A DNA stretch of 40,904 nt from Mizugakiibacter sediminis (lineage in GTDB: Bacteria > Pseudomonadota > Gammaproteobacteria > Xanthomonadales > Rhodanobacteraceae), in contig NZ_DF970177.1 in assembly GCF_000953855.2 (NCBI RefSeq), positions 1-40,904 on the forward strand. Reading direction: 5' to 3'. How positions within the stretch are numbered: the first letter of the stretch is position 1; the number at the start of each line of letters is the position of its first letter. This document shows positions 22,061 to 29,363 of this stretch, in pieces. The position numbers and the translations under genes are program-made. Below the pieces are notes generated by a model. It did no database searches and was not told the origin of the DNA. It saw only the letters and a program-made list of their open reading frames with translations.

Positions 22061-23061
22061 ACGCCTGGCGCCGCGGCGCCGGCCGGCGCGATGCCGAAGC
22101 AGCCGTCGCGGACGAGGACGTCGCTGCCGAGCGGCCGACAGGTCTCCGTCAGGCGAGCCGCCAGCCAGCGCTGCGCTTCGGCACCGGCGGGGCGGGTGCG
22201 CGCACAGTCGAGCTGCAGCGGAAAGGCCTGCAGCGCCAGCGCGCCCTGCGCGGCGAGCTCGACGCGGTACAACAGCTGGCGATCGTTGCGGTAGTGGGGA
22301 TCGAGCGCGTAGTCGTCGAGCAGGTCGCCGGTCGAGTAGAGCACCACGCTGCCGCCGCGCCACTCCGCGCCGAGCACGTGGTGCGGGCTGTGGCCCCAGA
22401 CCACGCGCGCGCCGGCGTCGACCAGCGCGTGCGCCAGGCGCCGGCGCGCCGGCGGGATCGTCGGCACCCAGTTCGCCATCCAGTGCAGCGAGACGATGGC
22501 GTGGTCGACCTCGCGCGCCAGCGCGGCGGTGCGCGCGATCAGCGTCTGGCGGTCGCGCCTGCGGTCGAGGTCGAGGTAGTGGATGCCGGGCTGCTGCGCG
22601 GTGGCGGCGAAATCGGGCTGGTGGTCGCAGCAGGCCAGCACGCCGATGCGCCGGCCCTGACACTCGACGATGCAGGGCGCCATGGCGGAGGCCAGATCGA
22701 CGCCGGCGCCGGCCCAGCGGATGCCGCGCTGCGCGAGGGCGGCGAAGGTGTCGCGCAGGCCGTCCGGGCCGGCGTCGAGCGCGTGGTTGTTGGCGAGGCT
22801 GACCAGATCGACGCCGACCATCGCCAGCACGTCGGCGGCGACCGGATCGGCGCGGAAGTAGAACGCCTTGGGCGCGCCCGCGAAGCGCGCGTGGCGCGGC
22901 GTGATCGCGCATTCGAGGTTGACGCAGCGCAGGTCGGCCGCGGCGAACAGCGGCGCCAGCGGCGCGAGCGGATAGGCGGTGCCGCGTTCGCGCAGCGCCG
23001 CGTCGACGCCGCGTCCCAGCATGGCGTCGCCGCCGAGCAGCAGCCGCACGGTCGCGCCCAT
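22057..23061 (-). CDS. CapA-family (PgsA-like) metallophosphoesterase-type protein
   Basis: A 334-residue CapA-family protein with the calcineurin-like fold pattern: [14 protein letters not shown] (D12), CVNLECAIT (E50), [11 protein letters not shown] (N91, H93), [11 protein letters not shown] (H193) and [11 protein letters not shown] (223-231). These are the usual metal-binding positions. Family members take part in poly-gamma-glutamate or capsule work at the membrane, but here there is no signal peptide or membrane anchor and no pgsBC partner, so a different phosphoesterase role is likely. The ATG at 23061 has a strong GGAGG five bases upstream. It follows the cyclophilin gene on the same strand (53-bp gap). 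Confidence 0.88.
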   Translation of the reverse strand: MGATVRLLLGGDAMLGRGVDAALRERGTAYPLAPLAPLFAAADLRCVNLECAITPRHARFAGAPKAFYFRADPVAADVLAMVGVDLVSLANNHALDAGPDGLRDTFAALAQRGIRWAGAGVDLASAMAPCIVECQGRRIGVLACCDHQPDFAATAQQPGIHYLDLDRRRDRQTLIARTAALAREVDHAIVSLHWMANWVPTIPPARRRLAHALVDAGARVVWGHSPHHVLGAEWRGGSVVLYSTGDLLDDYALDPHYRNDRQLLYRVELAAQGALALQAFPLQLDCARTRPAGAEAQRWLAARLTETCRPLGSDVLVRDGCFGIAPAGAAAPGV

Positions 23062-23114
23062 CGGCACCTCCGTCGCCCGCCGCCATTGTGCGCCGCGCGG
23101 CGCGGCGGCGCGAT

Positions 23115-24038
23115 TCAGCGTTTGGGCGCGGCGCGCACCGGCAGCGGCACGTTGCAGAGATCGATGTGCGCGGCCGGCACCTTGTACCAGTCGTCGCGGC
23201 GGTTGCGCCGCGATTCCACCAGCGCGGCGAAGGTCGGCGTGTCGGTGCGCAGCACTTCGAGGTTCGTGCGCTCGGCCGGCGGCAGGTCGGCGGCGAGGCG
23301 CACGCGCAGGATCGGCACGCGCTGCTGCGGCTGCTCGTAGAAGCCCAGCGGTCCGCTGCCGCGCGGCAGCGCGGCCAGCAGCTCCATGCCCTGCACGACG
23401 CGGCCGACCAGGGCGATGTTGCGGTCGAGCTGGCGCGGCGCCTGGCCGATCACCGCGTACAGCTCGGTGCCGGGGCCGCTGTCGACGGCATTGTCGCGGC
23501 CGGCGCCGACCATGCCGTAGCAATGCGCCAGCCAGGCCTCGCCGCGGCGCGGATCGCGCGCCACCGGAAAGCCGTCGCTGAAGCCGACCTCGGGCGCGTA
23601 GACGTCGCCGTCGGGCAGGCGCGTGAACGGCAGGCCGGCGGCGGGGCGGACGAATTCCGGCGGCAACGTCGCCTTCGCCTCGCCGAGCGGCCGGCGCTTG
23701 CCGGGTTGGTCCGCCTCCGGGTCGCCCCATTGCGCGACGAAGTTGTCCTGCACGCGCAGGATCGCCAGGCCGTCCCAGTAGCGCGCGCGCGCCAGCGTCT
23801 CGATGTTGGCCGCGTGCAGCGGCGCGAATGCGGGCGCCAGCTCGATCACCACGCGCCCGCCCGGCAGGTCCATGTACAGCGTGTGCGCGGGATCGAGCGC
23901 GCGCCAGTCGGACGGCTGCGAGGCGTCAAGCACCTCCTGCATGGTGCGCGGTTTCGCCGCCGCGGCCGCGATCGCCGCCGAGGCGACGAGCGCAAGCGCG
24001 CAAAGAAGCAGGGTGGAGGGCCGCAGGGCAGGGCGCAT
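23115..24038 (-). CDS. Periplasmic cyclophilin-type peptidyl-prolyl cis-trans isomerase
   Basis: A 307-residue secreted isomerase. The signal peptide is [20 protein letters not shown] and following Ala residues. The cyclophilin domain starts at [20 protein letters not shown] and contains [27 protein letters not shown], the GMVGAGRDN stretch and the [20 protein letters not shown] end block. The insertion between VAQWGDP and GMVGAGRD (about 50 residues, including [20 protein letters not shown]) is larger than in PpiA, as in a known group of longer proteobacterial cyclophilins. It probably helps fold periplasmic or outer-membrane proteins. A C-terminal extension of about 50 residues follows. Confidence 0.92.
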   Translation of the reverse strand: MRPALRPSTLLLCALALVASAAIAAAAAKPRTMQEVLDASQPSDWRALDPAHTLYMDLPGGRVVIELAPAFAPLHAANIETLARARYWDGLAILRVQDNFVAQWGDPEADQPGKRRPLGEAKATLPPEFVRPAAGLPFTRLPDGDVYAPEVGFSDGFPVARDPRRGEAWLAHCYGMVGAGRDNAVDSGPGTELYAVIGQAPRQLDRNIALVGRVVQGMELLAALPRGSGPLGFYEQPQQRVPILRVRLAADLPPAERTNLEVLRTDTPTFAALVESRRNRRDDWYKVPAAHIDLCNVPLPVRAAPKR

Positions 24039-24169
24039 CGCTGGATCCTTCGGGCGGCGGCCGGCGCGGCCGCGGTCCGCATCAGGCCCGCGTTCGCCGC
24101 GCGCGTCAAGGGGCGGCGGGCAAGGTATCCGGCGACCTGGCCGGCTCCAATAATCGGCCCGTCCCATGA

Positions 24170-24294
24170 CCGTTCGTCCCGAGCCCTTCGGCAGGCTCAG
24201 GATGAACCACGGCCCGCTGGGCCGGCGGCGAAGGGCTGCTCCGAGGAGTGCTTCCACTCCGCTTGCCGACGCGGGCCACGCTCGGCACGAACGG
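24170..24294. mobile_element. 125-bp MITE/REP-like element with 15-bp terminal inverted repeats
   Basis: The left end CCGTTCGTCCCGAGC (24170-24184) matches the reverse complement of the right end GCTCGGCACGAACGG (24280-24294) at 14 of 15 positions. Just inside the left end, GAGCC-CTTCGGCA-GGCTC forms another short stem (24181-24198). The motif family (GTTCGT..CGAGCCCTTCGGCAGGCTCAGG, with a GATGAAC end) is a well-known dispersed intergenic repeat in GC-rich proteobacteria. It encodes nothing, so it is presumably non-autonomous. It lies between divergent genes. Confidence 0.65.
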
Positions 24295-24350
24295 GCATGG
24301 ATGGCTGCGCATCGGGGCCGATCGGGTCCGGCGAAGCGCCGGGTGGCCGA

Positions 24351-24364
24351 TTGATGCGCATCAA
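24351..24364 (+). promoter_or_regulatory. Consensus FNR/ANR-type box of the uspA promoter
   Basis: TTGAT-GCGC-ATCAA is a perfect FNR-consensus palindrome. TATGCA at 24389-24394 lies where a -10 box should be; with a start of transcription near 24400 the FNR box would be centred at about -42, the class II activator position. This strongly suggests activation under low oxygen. Confidence 0.78.
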
Positions 24365-24442
24365 CATCCTCGCGCCGCGCCGCGCAAGTATGCAAACATC
24401 GCGGCACACGGCTGCCGCCATGACCCACGAGGGAGGTGTCCG

Positions 24443-24865
24443 ATGAAGGTGCTGATCGCCGTCGATGGCAGCGCATACGCGAACCGCGCGGTGCGTTACG
24501 TGCTCCAGCACATGACCCGCTTCGGCCGCAAGCCCGAACTGGCCATGGTCTTCGTGGACGTGCCGCTGCCGCCGCACATCGCCCGCGCCCTCGGCAGCAG
24601 CAATGTCGACCGCTACTACCAGCGCAACGCCGCCAAGGCGTTCCGCGCGCCGCTGGCCGCGGCGAAGAAGGCGGGCGTGGCGATCGAGCCGGTCACCATG
24701 GTCGGTTCGCCCGGACAGGCGATCGCGCAACTCGCCCAACGCGGCCGCTACGACCTGGTGGTGATGGGCTCGCACGGCCACGGCGCGCTGCGCGGCCTGC
24801 TGCTGGGCTCGGTGACGACCAAGGTGCTGGCGCAGAGCCGCGTGCCGGTGTTGATCGTGCGCTGA
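24443..24865 (+). CDS. Universal stress protein (UspA family, ATP-binding type)
   Basis: A 140-residue single UspA domain. It opens with [20 protein letters not shown] and has the ATP-binding signature G-2x-G-9x-G-S/T in [18 protein letters not shown], followed by [13 protein letters not shown], so it belongs to the ATP-binding (UspFG/MJ0577-like) group rather than the non-binding UspA group. GGGAGG six bases upstream fixes the ATG at 24443. The FNR-type box and -10-like hexamer ahead of it suggest anaerobic induction, as for Anr-dependent usp genes in pseudomonads. It is followed by a GC hairpin. Confidence 0.93.
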   Translation: MKVLIAVDGSAYANRAVRYVLQHMTRFGRKPELAMVFVDVPLPPHIARALGSSNVDRYYQRNAAKAFRAPLAAAKKAGVAIEPVTMVGSPGQAIAQLAQRGRYDLVVMGSHGHGALRGLLLGSVTTKVLAQSRVPVLIVR

Positions 24866-24867
24866 GG

Positions 24868-24893
24868 CGGCTCGCCGCGGATGGGGCGAGCCG
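24868..24893 (+). terminator. Hairpin downstream of uspA
   Basis: A perfect 9-bp stem (CGGCTCGCC / GGCGAGCCG) with an 8-base loop starts two bases after the UspA stop codon. No T-tract follows, so it may work with Rho or only protect the 3' end. It sits between convergent genes. Confidence 0.4.
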
Positions 24894-24916
24894 GACGCGT
24901 GCCGCGGCTCGTTCGA

Positions 24917-26383
24917 TCATCGACGACGCGTGGGTGAGGTATTGCCGCGGCGTGTGGTCATCGCATGCGCCAGCCGCCCGACGGTCTCGATGGCGGCGAG
25001 GAAAGCGGCGTCGATCTCGCGGCAGCAGGACAGCCGGATGCAGTGCCGATAGCGCGCGCCGGCGGAGTACACCTCGCCCGGCAGGATGACGATCTTCTCC
25101 GCAAGCGCCGCGCGGAACAGGGCGGCGCTGTCCACGGACGGCGGCAGCTCGACCCAGAGCAGGAAACCGCCGGCCGGCTGCGTCGCCGACGTCCCCGCGG
25201 GGAAATGCCGCGCGACCAGGCCGCGCACGGTCGCCACCTGCGACTGGCAGAGCCGGCGCAGGCGCTTGAGGTGGCGTTCGTAGCCGCCGTCCTGCAGCAG
25301 GCGGCCGACCGCTGCGCCGAGCAGGCCGGATTCGCCGCCGCTCATCGCGAACTTCAACTGCTGCACCGTCGGCGTGTAGCGCCCCGCGTGCAGCCAGCCG
25401 ATGCGGAAATCGGGAGCCAGGGTCTTGGAGAAGCCCGCGCACGCCAGCACCCAGCCGTCGCGATCGAACGACTTGACCGCGGGTTCCGGCGGGTCGGCGG
25501 ACTGCAGCTCCGCGTAGACCAGGTCCTCGATCAGCGGCACGCGATGCCGCGCCGCAAGCGCGGCCAGCCGCTGCTTGGCCGCGAGCGGCATGGTGCAGCC
25601 GAGCGGGTTGTGCACGGTCGGCATCGCCACCAGCGCGGCCAGCTCGCGCGCGCGCAGCAGGCGCGCGACGGCGTCCACGTCCAAACCATGGCGCGGGTGC
25701 GTCGGAATTTCGACGGCGCGCAGGCCGAGACCGCGCAGCAGCGGATAGAGGTTGAAGTACGCAGGCGCCTCGATGCCGATGCTGTCGCCCTCGCGTGCGA
25801 CGGCGCGCAGCGCGAGATGCAGCGCTTCGGTGGCGCCGTGCGTCGTCACCACTTCGTCCGCCGGTAGCGCCATGCCGAGGCGCCGCGCGCGTCGTGCGAC
25901 CTGCTCCCGCAGCAGTGCGTCGCCCGGAGGCAGCGCGTAGCGCGAGACCACGTCGGCGTGACGCCGCAGGATCGAGCGCGTCGTCCGCAGCAGAGGATCC
26001 GCCGGATAGAACCGACGGCCGTGCGGACAGGCCAGGGCCAGATCGAGATGGTCGGGACGGCCTTGCGCCGCCAGTACCTGTGCGGCCAGGTCATCCTGCC
26101 GATCGCCGAGCGCGCGGCTCGGCGCGCCGCGCAACGCGCGCTGCGGTTCCGGCAGGCGGGCGGCGACGTAGAAGCCCGATTGCGGCCGCGCCTCGATCAA
26201 TCCGTGGTCTTCGAGCAGGCGGTAGGCCGCCGTCACCGTGTTGAGGCTCAGCCGCCGCTGCGCCGCGCACGCGCGCAGCGACGGCAGCGCCGCACCGGGC
26301 GCGAGGCGTCCCGTACCGATCGCCTCGCGCAGTTCGTCGGCCAGCGCGCGGTAGCGCGTCGACCGCGGCGATGGCGCGTCCAC
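24917..26383 (-). CDS. MocR-type regulator (GntR HTH fused to PLP aminotransferase domain)
   Basis: A 488-residue MocR/PdxR-type protein. Residues ~6-75 are a GntR winged helix (STRYRALADELREAIGTGRL, then LPSLRACAAQRRLSLNTVTA and YRLLEDHGLIEARPQSGFYV). After a linker, a fold-type I aminotransferase domain follows, with HGATEALHLALRAV, MPTVHNPLGCTMP, LIEDLVYAEL and the PLP-lysine motif FSKTLAPDFRIGW. Such proteins sense PLP or amino acids and usually act on a neighbouring metabolic or transport gene. The start is taken as GTG 26383 with GGGAG about ten bases upstream; another GTG at 26413 is possible. The divergent GNAT gene is the nearest candidate target. Direct repeats lie in its promoter region. 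Confidence 0.9.
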   Translation of the reverse strand: MDAPSPRSTRYRALADELREAIGTGRLAPGAALPSLRACAAQRRLSLNTVTAAYRLLEDHGLIEARPQSGFYVAARLPEPQRALRGAPSRALGDRQDDLAAQVLAAQGRPDHLDLALACPHGRRFYPADPLLRTTRSILRRHADVVSRYALPPGDALLREQVARRARRLGMALPADEVVTTHGATEALHLALRAVAREGDSIGIEAPAYFNLYPLLRGLGLRAVEIPTHPRHGLDVDAVARLLRARELAALVAMPTVHNPLGCTMPLAAKQRLAALAARHRVPLIEDLVYAELQSADPPEPAVKSFDRDGWVLACAGFSKTLAPDFRIGWLHAGRYTPTVQQLKFAMSGGESGLLGAAVGRLLQDGGYERHLKRLRRLCQSQVATVRGLVARHFPAGTSATQPAGGFLLWVELPPSVDSAALFRAALAEKIVILPGEVYSAGARYRHCIRLSCCREIDAAFLAAIETVGRLAHAMTTRRGNTSPTRRR

Positions 26384-26419
26384 GGCTTGCTCGCTCCCGC
26401 GGGTCGATCCCACGCGCAA

Positions 26420-26464
26420 CTGTACCCATTCAAATGATGGAAGACTGATGCTGTATCCAGCATC
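26420..26464 (-). promoter_or_regulatory. Direct repeats and palindrome upstream of the MocR gene
   Basis: CTGTACCCA (26420-26428) recurs as CTGTATCCA (26451-26459), 31 bp apart, about three helical turns on the same DNA face. The second copy lies inside a perfect palindrome GATGCTG-TATC-CAGCATC (26447-26464). Direct repeats are the usual binding pattern of MocR/GntR-type dimers, so this is a plausible autoregulatory operator. Confidence 0.5.
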
Positions 26465-26465
26465 G

Positions 26466-26484
26466 GTCAAGTCGTAGCCTTGAC
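26466..26484. promoter_or_regulatory. Inverted repeat in the MocR/GNAT divergent region
   Basis: GTCAAG-TCGTAGC-CTTGAC is a perfect 6-bp inverted repeat with a 7-base spacer, immediately after the MocR operator candidate. It may belong to the same control region, this time on the GNAT side. Support is sequence symmetry only. Confidence 0.3.
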
Positions 26485-26522
26485 GGACCAAGGGGGCGGG
26501 ACCCCTGACGGCTACTCGCGTC

Positions 26523-26614
26523 CCGTCGTCCCGGCAAAAGCCGGGACCCAGCGCCTTTGCGCCGACGAGAGCACCGGCAAGACCCTGGATTCCGGCCTTC
26601 GCCGGAATGACGAC
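26523..26614. repeat. REP doublet (two inverted hairpin arms)
   Basis: Two related hairpins face each other: GTCCCGGC-AAAA-GCCGGGAC (26528-26547) and ATTCCGGC-CTTC-GCCGGAAT (26589-26608), each a perfect 8-bp stem with a 4-base loop. Their outer flanks also match in inverted orientation (GTCGTC outside the left arm, GACGAC outside the right; CCCAG and CTGG on the inner sides). This is the layout of a BIME-like REP pair; the ATTCC-N-GGAAT arm resembles the GTCATTCC...GGAATCCAG repeats common in proteobacteria. It lies between MocR and GNAT starts. Confidence 0.72.
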
Positions 26615-26662
26615 AGGAAACTGGCCGACCGCCATTGGGACTGCAACCCTCGAGCCGCTGCC

Positions 26663-27154
26663 ATGATCGATATCCGCCCCGCCGGGTTTCCGCGCGACGC
26701 CGATGCGGTGCGCGCGCTGTTCCGCGAATACGCCGACAGCCTGGGCATCGACCTCGGCTTCCAGGGCTTCGAGGCTGAACTGGCCGCGCTGCCCGGCAAG
26801 TACGCCCCGCCGGGCGGACGACTGCTGCTCGCTTGGCGCGACGACGAAGCGGTCGGCTGCGCGGCGCTGCGGCCCATCGACGCGCAGACCTGCGAGATGA
26901 AGCGCCTCTACGTCCGCCCCGCCGCGCGTGGCGAGCGGCTCGGCCGCCGGCTGGCAGAACGCATCTGCGAGGAGGCGCGCCAGGCCGGCTACGCGCGCAT
27001 CCGTCTGGACACGCTGCCGTCGATGGCACCGGCGCAGCAGCTCTACCGCGCGCTCGGCTTCCGGCCGATCGAACCTTACGTCTACAACCCCGTCGCGGGG
27101 GCGCGGTTCATGGAGCTCGACTTGCGCCACGAGGCGGGCGCGCTCATGCGCTAA
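26663..27154 (+). CDS. GNAT family N-acetyltransferase
   Basis: A 163-residue acetyl-CoA-dependent acetyltransferase. It opens with [20 protein letters not shown], has the beta4-alpha3 region [20 protein letters not shown] with the acetyl-CoA pyrophosphate loop (R/Q-x-x-G-x-G/A type, here RGERLGR), and ends with [20 protein letters not shown], a typical GNAT C-terminal pattern. The acceptor is unknown. The ATG at 26663 is placed by homology; the ribosome-binding site is weak. It is divergent from the MocR regulator, with a REP doublet in between that may separate or modify the two promoters. The upstream part of the open frame is REP sequence, not gene. Confidence 0.88.
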   Translation: MIDIRPAGFPRDADAVRALFREYADSLGIDLGFQGFEAELAALPGKYAPPGGRLLLAWRDDEAVGCAALRPIDAQTCEMKRLYVRPAARGERLGRRLAERICEEARQAGYARIRLDTLPSMAPAQQLYRALGFRPIEPYVYNPVAGARFMELDLRHEAGALMR

Positions 27155-27179
27155 GGCGGGTGTTCGCCGGCGTGGCTGG

Positions 27180-27239
27180 ATGGGTAAGGCGGCGGCGGAC
27201 CTTCGCCCGATGCAAGCCGGCGACGCGGATATCCGCTAG
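27180..27239 (+). pseudogene. Possible remnant of a second GNAT gene N-terminus
   Basis: A short frame of 19 codons reads MGKAAADLRPMQAGDADIR and stops. The LRPMQAGDADIR part looks like the first strand and helix start of a GNAT protein (compare [18 protein letters not shown] in the gene just upstream). It could be the stub of a degraded tandem copy, but so short a match may be chance. Confidence 0.2.
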
Positions 27240-28141
27240 GGACCTGCGGCCTCCGCAGCGGCGTCGTACGCCTTCACCACCCAGTCGATGAACACGCGCA
27301 CGCGCAGGCTGAGCTGGCGATTGCGCGGATAGAGAATGTGCACGGGCGTCGGCGAAGGCGGCGTGTCGGCGAGGACCTCGCACAGTGCGCCCTCCGCAAG
27401 ATCCCGCTGCACGGCATAGTACGGCACCTGGATCAGGCCGTGGCCATGCAGCGCGGCGGCGCGGTAGGTGTCGGCGCCGTCGACCGACAAGGTCATCGGA
27501 AGCGTCACCGTCCTGCGCTGTCCATCGACCATGAACTCCAGCGGCAGGATGCCGCCGGTCGCGGAGGAACGGAACCCGATCATGCGATGGCCTTGCAGGG
27601 CATCCCAGCGCGTCGGCATGCCGTGGCGTGACAGATAGTCGGGGGATGCCACGGTCACTTCCCGCAACAGCGCGACACGGCGGGCCGACAGGTCGCTTTC
27701 CTTCGGCTCGCCCGCGCGCAGCACGCAATCGATGCCCTCGCGCACGAGATCGACGAAACGGTCGCTCTCACTCAGGAAAAGTTCGAGATCGGGGTACGCG
27801 TCGAAGAATTGCCGCAGTCGCGGCACGATGACGCGGCGCGCCTGCGTGCCCTGCACGCCGACGCGCAGCAGACCTTTCGGTTTCGCGTCGGTGAAAGCGC
27901 TGTCGGCTTCCTCGACGTCGGCCAGGATCGACAGGCAGCGCTGGTAATACGCCTCGCCGTCCAGCGTCACACGCACCAGGCGGGTGGTGCGTTCGAGCAG
28001 CCGCACCTTCAAGCGGGCTTCGAGCCGCTTGACGGCGTCGGTCACCGTGGAGGCCGGCAGGCGCAGATCCTCGGCCGCGCGGCTGAAGCTGCCGCGCTCG
28101 ACCACCCGCACGAAGACCCGCATGGTGTCGAACCGGTCCAT
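27236..28141 (-). CDS. LysR family transcriptional regulator
   Basis: A 301-residue LysR-type regulator. The HTH is visible in MRVFVRVVERGSFSRAAEDL, RLPASTVTDAVKRLEARLKV and LLERTTRLVRVTLDGEAYYQ. The effector domain begins near GLLRVGVQGTQARRVIVPRL and ends in IDWVVKAYDAAAEA. It belongs to the CrgA/DmlR-like group that commonly sits divergent to a dehydrogenase or reductase gene, exactly as here: the SDR gene starts 116 bp away in the opposite direction. It most likely regulates that SDR and itself. The ribosome-binding site is weak. No sign of truncation. Confidence 0.93.
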   Translation of the reverse strand: MDRFDTMRVFVRVVERGSFSRAAEDLRLPASTVTDAVKRLEARLKVRLLERTTRLVRVTLDGEAYYQRCLSILADVEEADSAFTDAKPKGLLRVGVQGTQARRVIVPRLRQFFDAYPDLELFLSESDRFVDLVREGIDCVLRAGEPKESDLSARRVALLREVTVASPDYLSRHGMPTRWDALQGHRMIGFRSSATGGILPLEFMVDGQRRTVTLPMTLSVDGADTYRAAALHGHGLIQVPYYAVQRDLAEGALCEVLADTPPSPTPVHILYPRNRQLSLRVRVFIDWVVKAYDAAAEAAGP

Positions 28142-28163
28142 TATTCGTTCTTGCCGGATAGTG

Positions 28164-28175
28164 ATGACGGATCAT
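28164..28175. promoter_or_regulatory. Palindrome in the LysR/SDR divergent promoter
   Basis: ATGA-CGGA-TCAT is symmetric and lies in the middle of an AT-richer stretch (about 28150-28192). CCGGATA on its left (28153-28159) is partly mirrored by TATCTCCGG on its right, with one inserted base. This nested symmetry is what a LysR recognition site often looks like; binding is inferred. Confidence 0.38.
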
Positions 28176-28256
28176 GGCTGATTATCTCCGGACGTGGAAG
28201 TGTCAAGGTGGCGCTACCGGGCAACCCGGATCGCGTTCCCTCGAGGAGAGACCGTC

Positions 28257-29024
28257 ATGTCGAACGAAACCGCAAAAGTCGCCCTGGTGACCGGCGCCAG
28301 CCGCGGTTTGGGCCGCAACATGGCCATCGCGCTCGCGCGCAAGGGCGTCGACGTCATCGGCACCTACCACAGCCACCAGGCAGAGGCTGCCGCTGCCCGG
28401 GCCGAGATCGAAGCGCTCGGCCGCAAGGCGGCGATGCTCCGGTTGGACACCGGCCATGTCTCGAGCTTCCCGGCCTTCGCCGCCGATCTGAAGCAGGCAC
28501 TCGCCGCAACCTGGAAGCGCACGAGCTTCGACTACTTGGTCAACAACGCCGGCATCGGCATCCACGCGCCTTTCGCCGAGACGACCGAAGCCGATTTCGA
28601 CCGCCTGATGAACATCAACCTCAAGGGCGTGTTCTTCCTGACCCAGACGCTGCTGCCGCTATTCGCCGACGGCGGACGCATCGTCAACCTGTCGAGCGGG
28701 CTGACCAGGTTCAGCCTGCCCGGTTACGCCGCCTATGCCGCGATGAAGGGCGGCGTCGAGGTGCTGACCCGTTACCTGGCGAAGGAACTCGGCCCGCGCG
28801 GCATCGCGGTCAACACCATCGCGCCCGGCGCCATCGAGACCGACTTCGGCGGCGGCGCCGTGCGCGACAACAAGCAGCTCAACGCCTTCGTCGCCAGCGT
28901 GACGGCGCTGGGACGTCCCGGCCTGCCCGACGACATCGGCCCCGTGGTCGCGTCGCTGCTCTCGGAGGACAGCCGCTGGATCAACGCCCAGCGCATCGAA
29001 GTCTCCGGCGGCATGTTCGTCTGA
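28257..29024 (+). CDS. SDR family oxidoreductase
   Basis: A 255-residue classical short-chain dehydrogenase/reductase. VALVTGASRGLGRNMAIALA carries the TGxxxGxG cofactor motif, YLVNNAGIG the NNAG motif, and the catalytic triad is in LSSGLTRFSLPGYAAYAAMK (S, then Y-x-x-x-K). PG and IAPGAIETDF blocks follow, and the end GRPGLPDDIGPVVASLLSED is typical of FabG-like enzymes. The substrate and NAD/NADP preference are not clear, though the TGASRG motif with Arg suggests NADP. GAGGAGAG six bases upstream is a strong ribosome-binding site for the ATG at 28257. It is probably controlled by the divergent LysR protein. Confidence 0.94.
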   Translation: MSNETAKVALVTGASRGLGRNMAIALARKGVDVIGTYHSHQAEAAAARAEIEALGRKAAMLRLDTGHVSSFPAFAADLKQALAATWKRTSFDYLVNNAGIGIHAPFAETTEADFDRLMNINLKGVFFLTQTLLPLFADGGRIVNLSSGLTRFSLPGYAAYAAMKGGVEVLTRYLAKELGPRGIAVNTIAPGAIETDFGGGAVRDNKQLNAFVASVTALGRPGLPDDIGPVVASLLSEDSRWINAQRIEVSGGMFV

Positions 29025-29363
29025 ATCCTCGCGGGAGCGCCCGCTCGCGGAACGGGGCTCGCAGTCCGCGCACGCGCGGGCAGCGGCCATCGCCAAGATC
29101 CTCGAGACGCGATACGGACGGATCGGAACCCGTGTTGATGGCTGGCGCGGAGGCCGCTTCGGCCCGTGCGGCGGGTGGCGCCGGGCAGCGCATTGCCGGG
29201 ATCCGATGTCTGGCCCCGGGGTGCCAGCAAGATGTCATTGCAGGGTGCCTGAACTCGCTGCGCGTGCATTCGGTCGACCCATGGGCGTCGTGCGCGCGCC
29301 TTGAGCGACCCGTCATGACTTCCGGCCGATCCGCTATGTAGAAGTTAGTACTACAGTTGACCC
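29025..29363. other. 339-bp gap between SDR and PadR genes
   Basis: No coding region is supported; the open frames here continue from shadow frames of the SDR gene. A weak imperfect hairpin follows the SDR stop (about 29030-29052) without a T-tract. The right end is distinctly AT-richer and contains the PadR-type operator candidate at 29337-29355. Confidence 0.5.
29337..29355 (+). promoter_or_regulatory. PadR-type operator candidate
   Basis: TGTAG-AAGTTAGTA-CTACA is a perfect 5-bp inverted repeat with a 9-base centre, in a short AT-rich stretch nine bases before the ATG at 29364. PadR-family operators usually show ATGT...ACAT symmetry of this size, so autorepression of the PadR-sensor operon is likely. 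Confidence 0.55.

Larger units (their letters stand above)
24039..24442. other. 404-bp gap holding a MITE-like element and the uspA promoter
   Basis: No coding region is supported here. The gap contains, from left to right, the start region of the cyclophilin gene, a 125-bp element bounded by inverted repeats (24170-24294), a consensus FNR-type box (24351-24364) and a -10-like TATGCA (24389-24394) serving the UspA gene. A GGGAGG ribosome-binding site at the right end belongs to UspA. Confidence 0.6.

Noticed and set aside
29301-29320. TTGAGC as a possible -35 for the PadR gene
   Set aside because: No -10 hexamer lies at proper spacing; TATGTA at 29335 is about 28 bases away.
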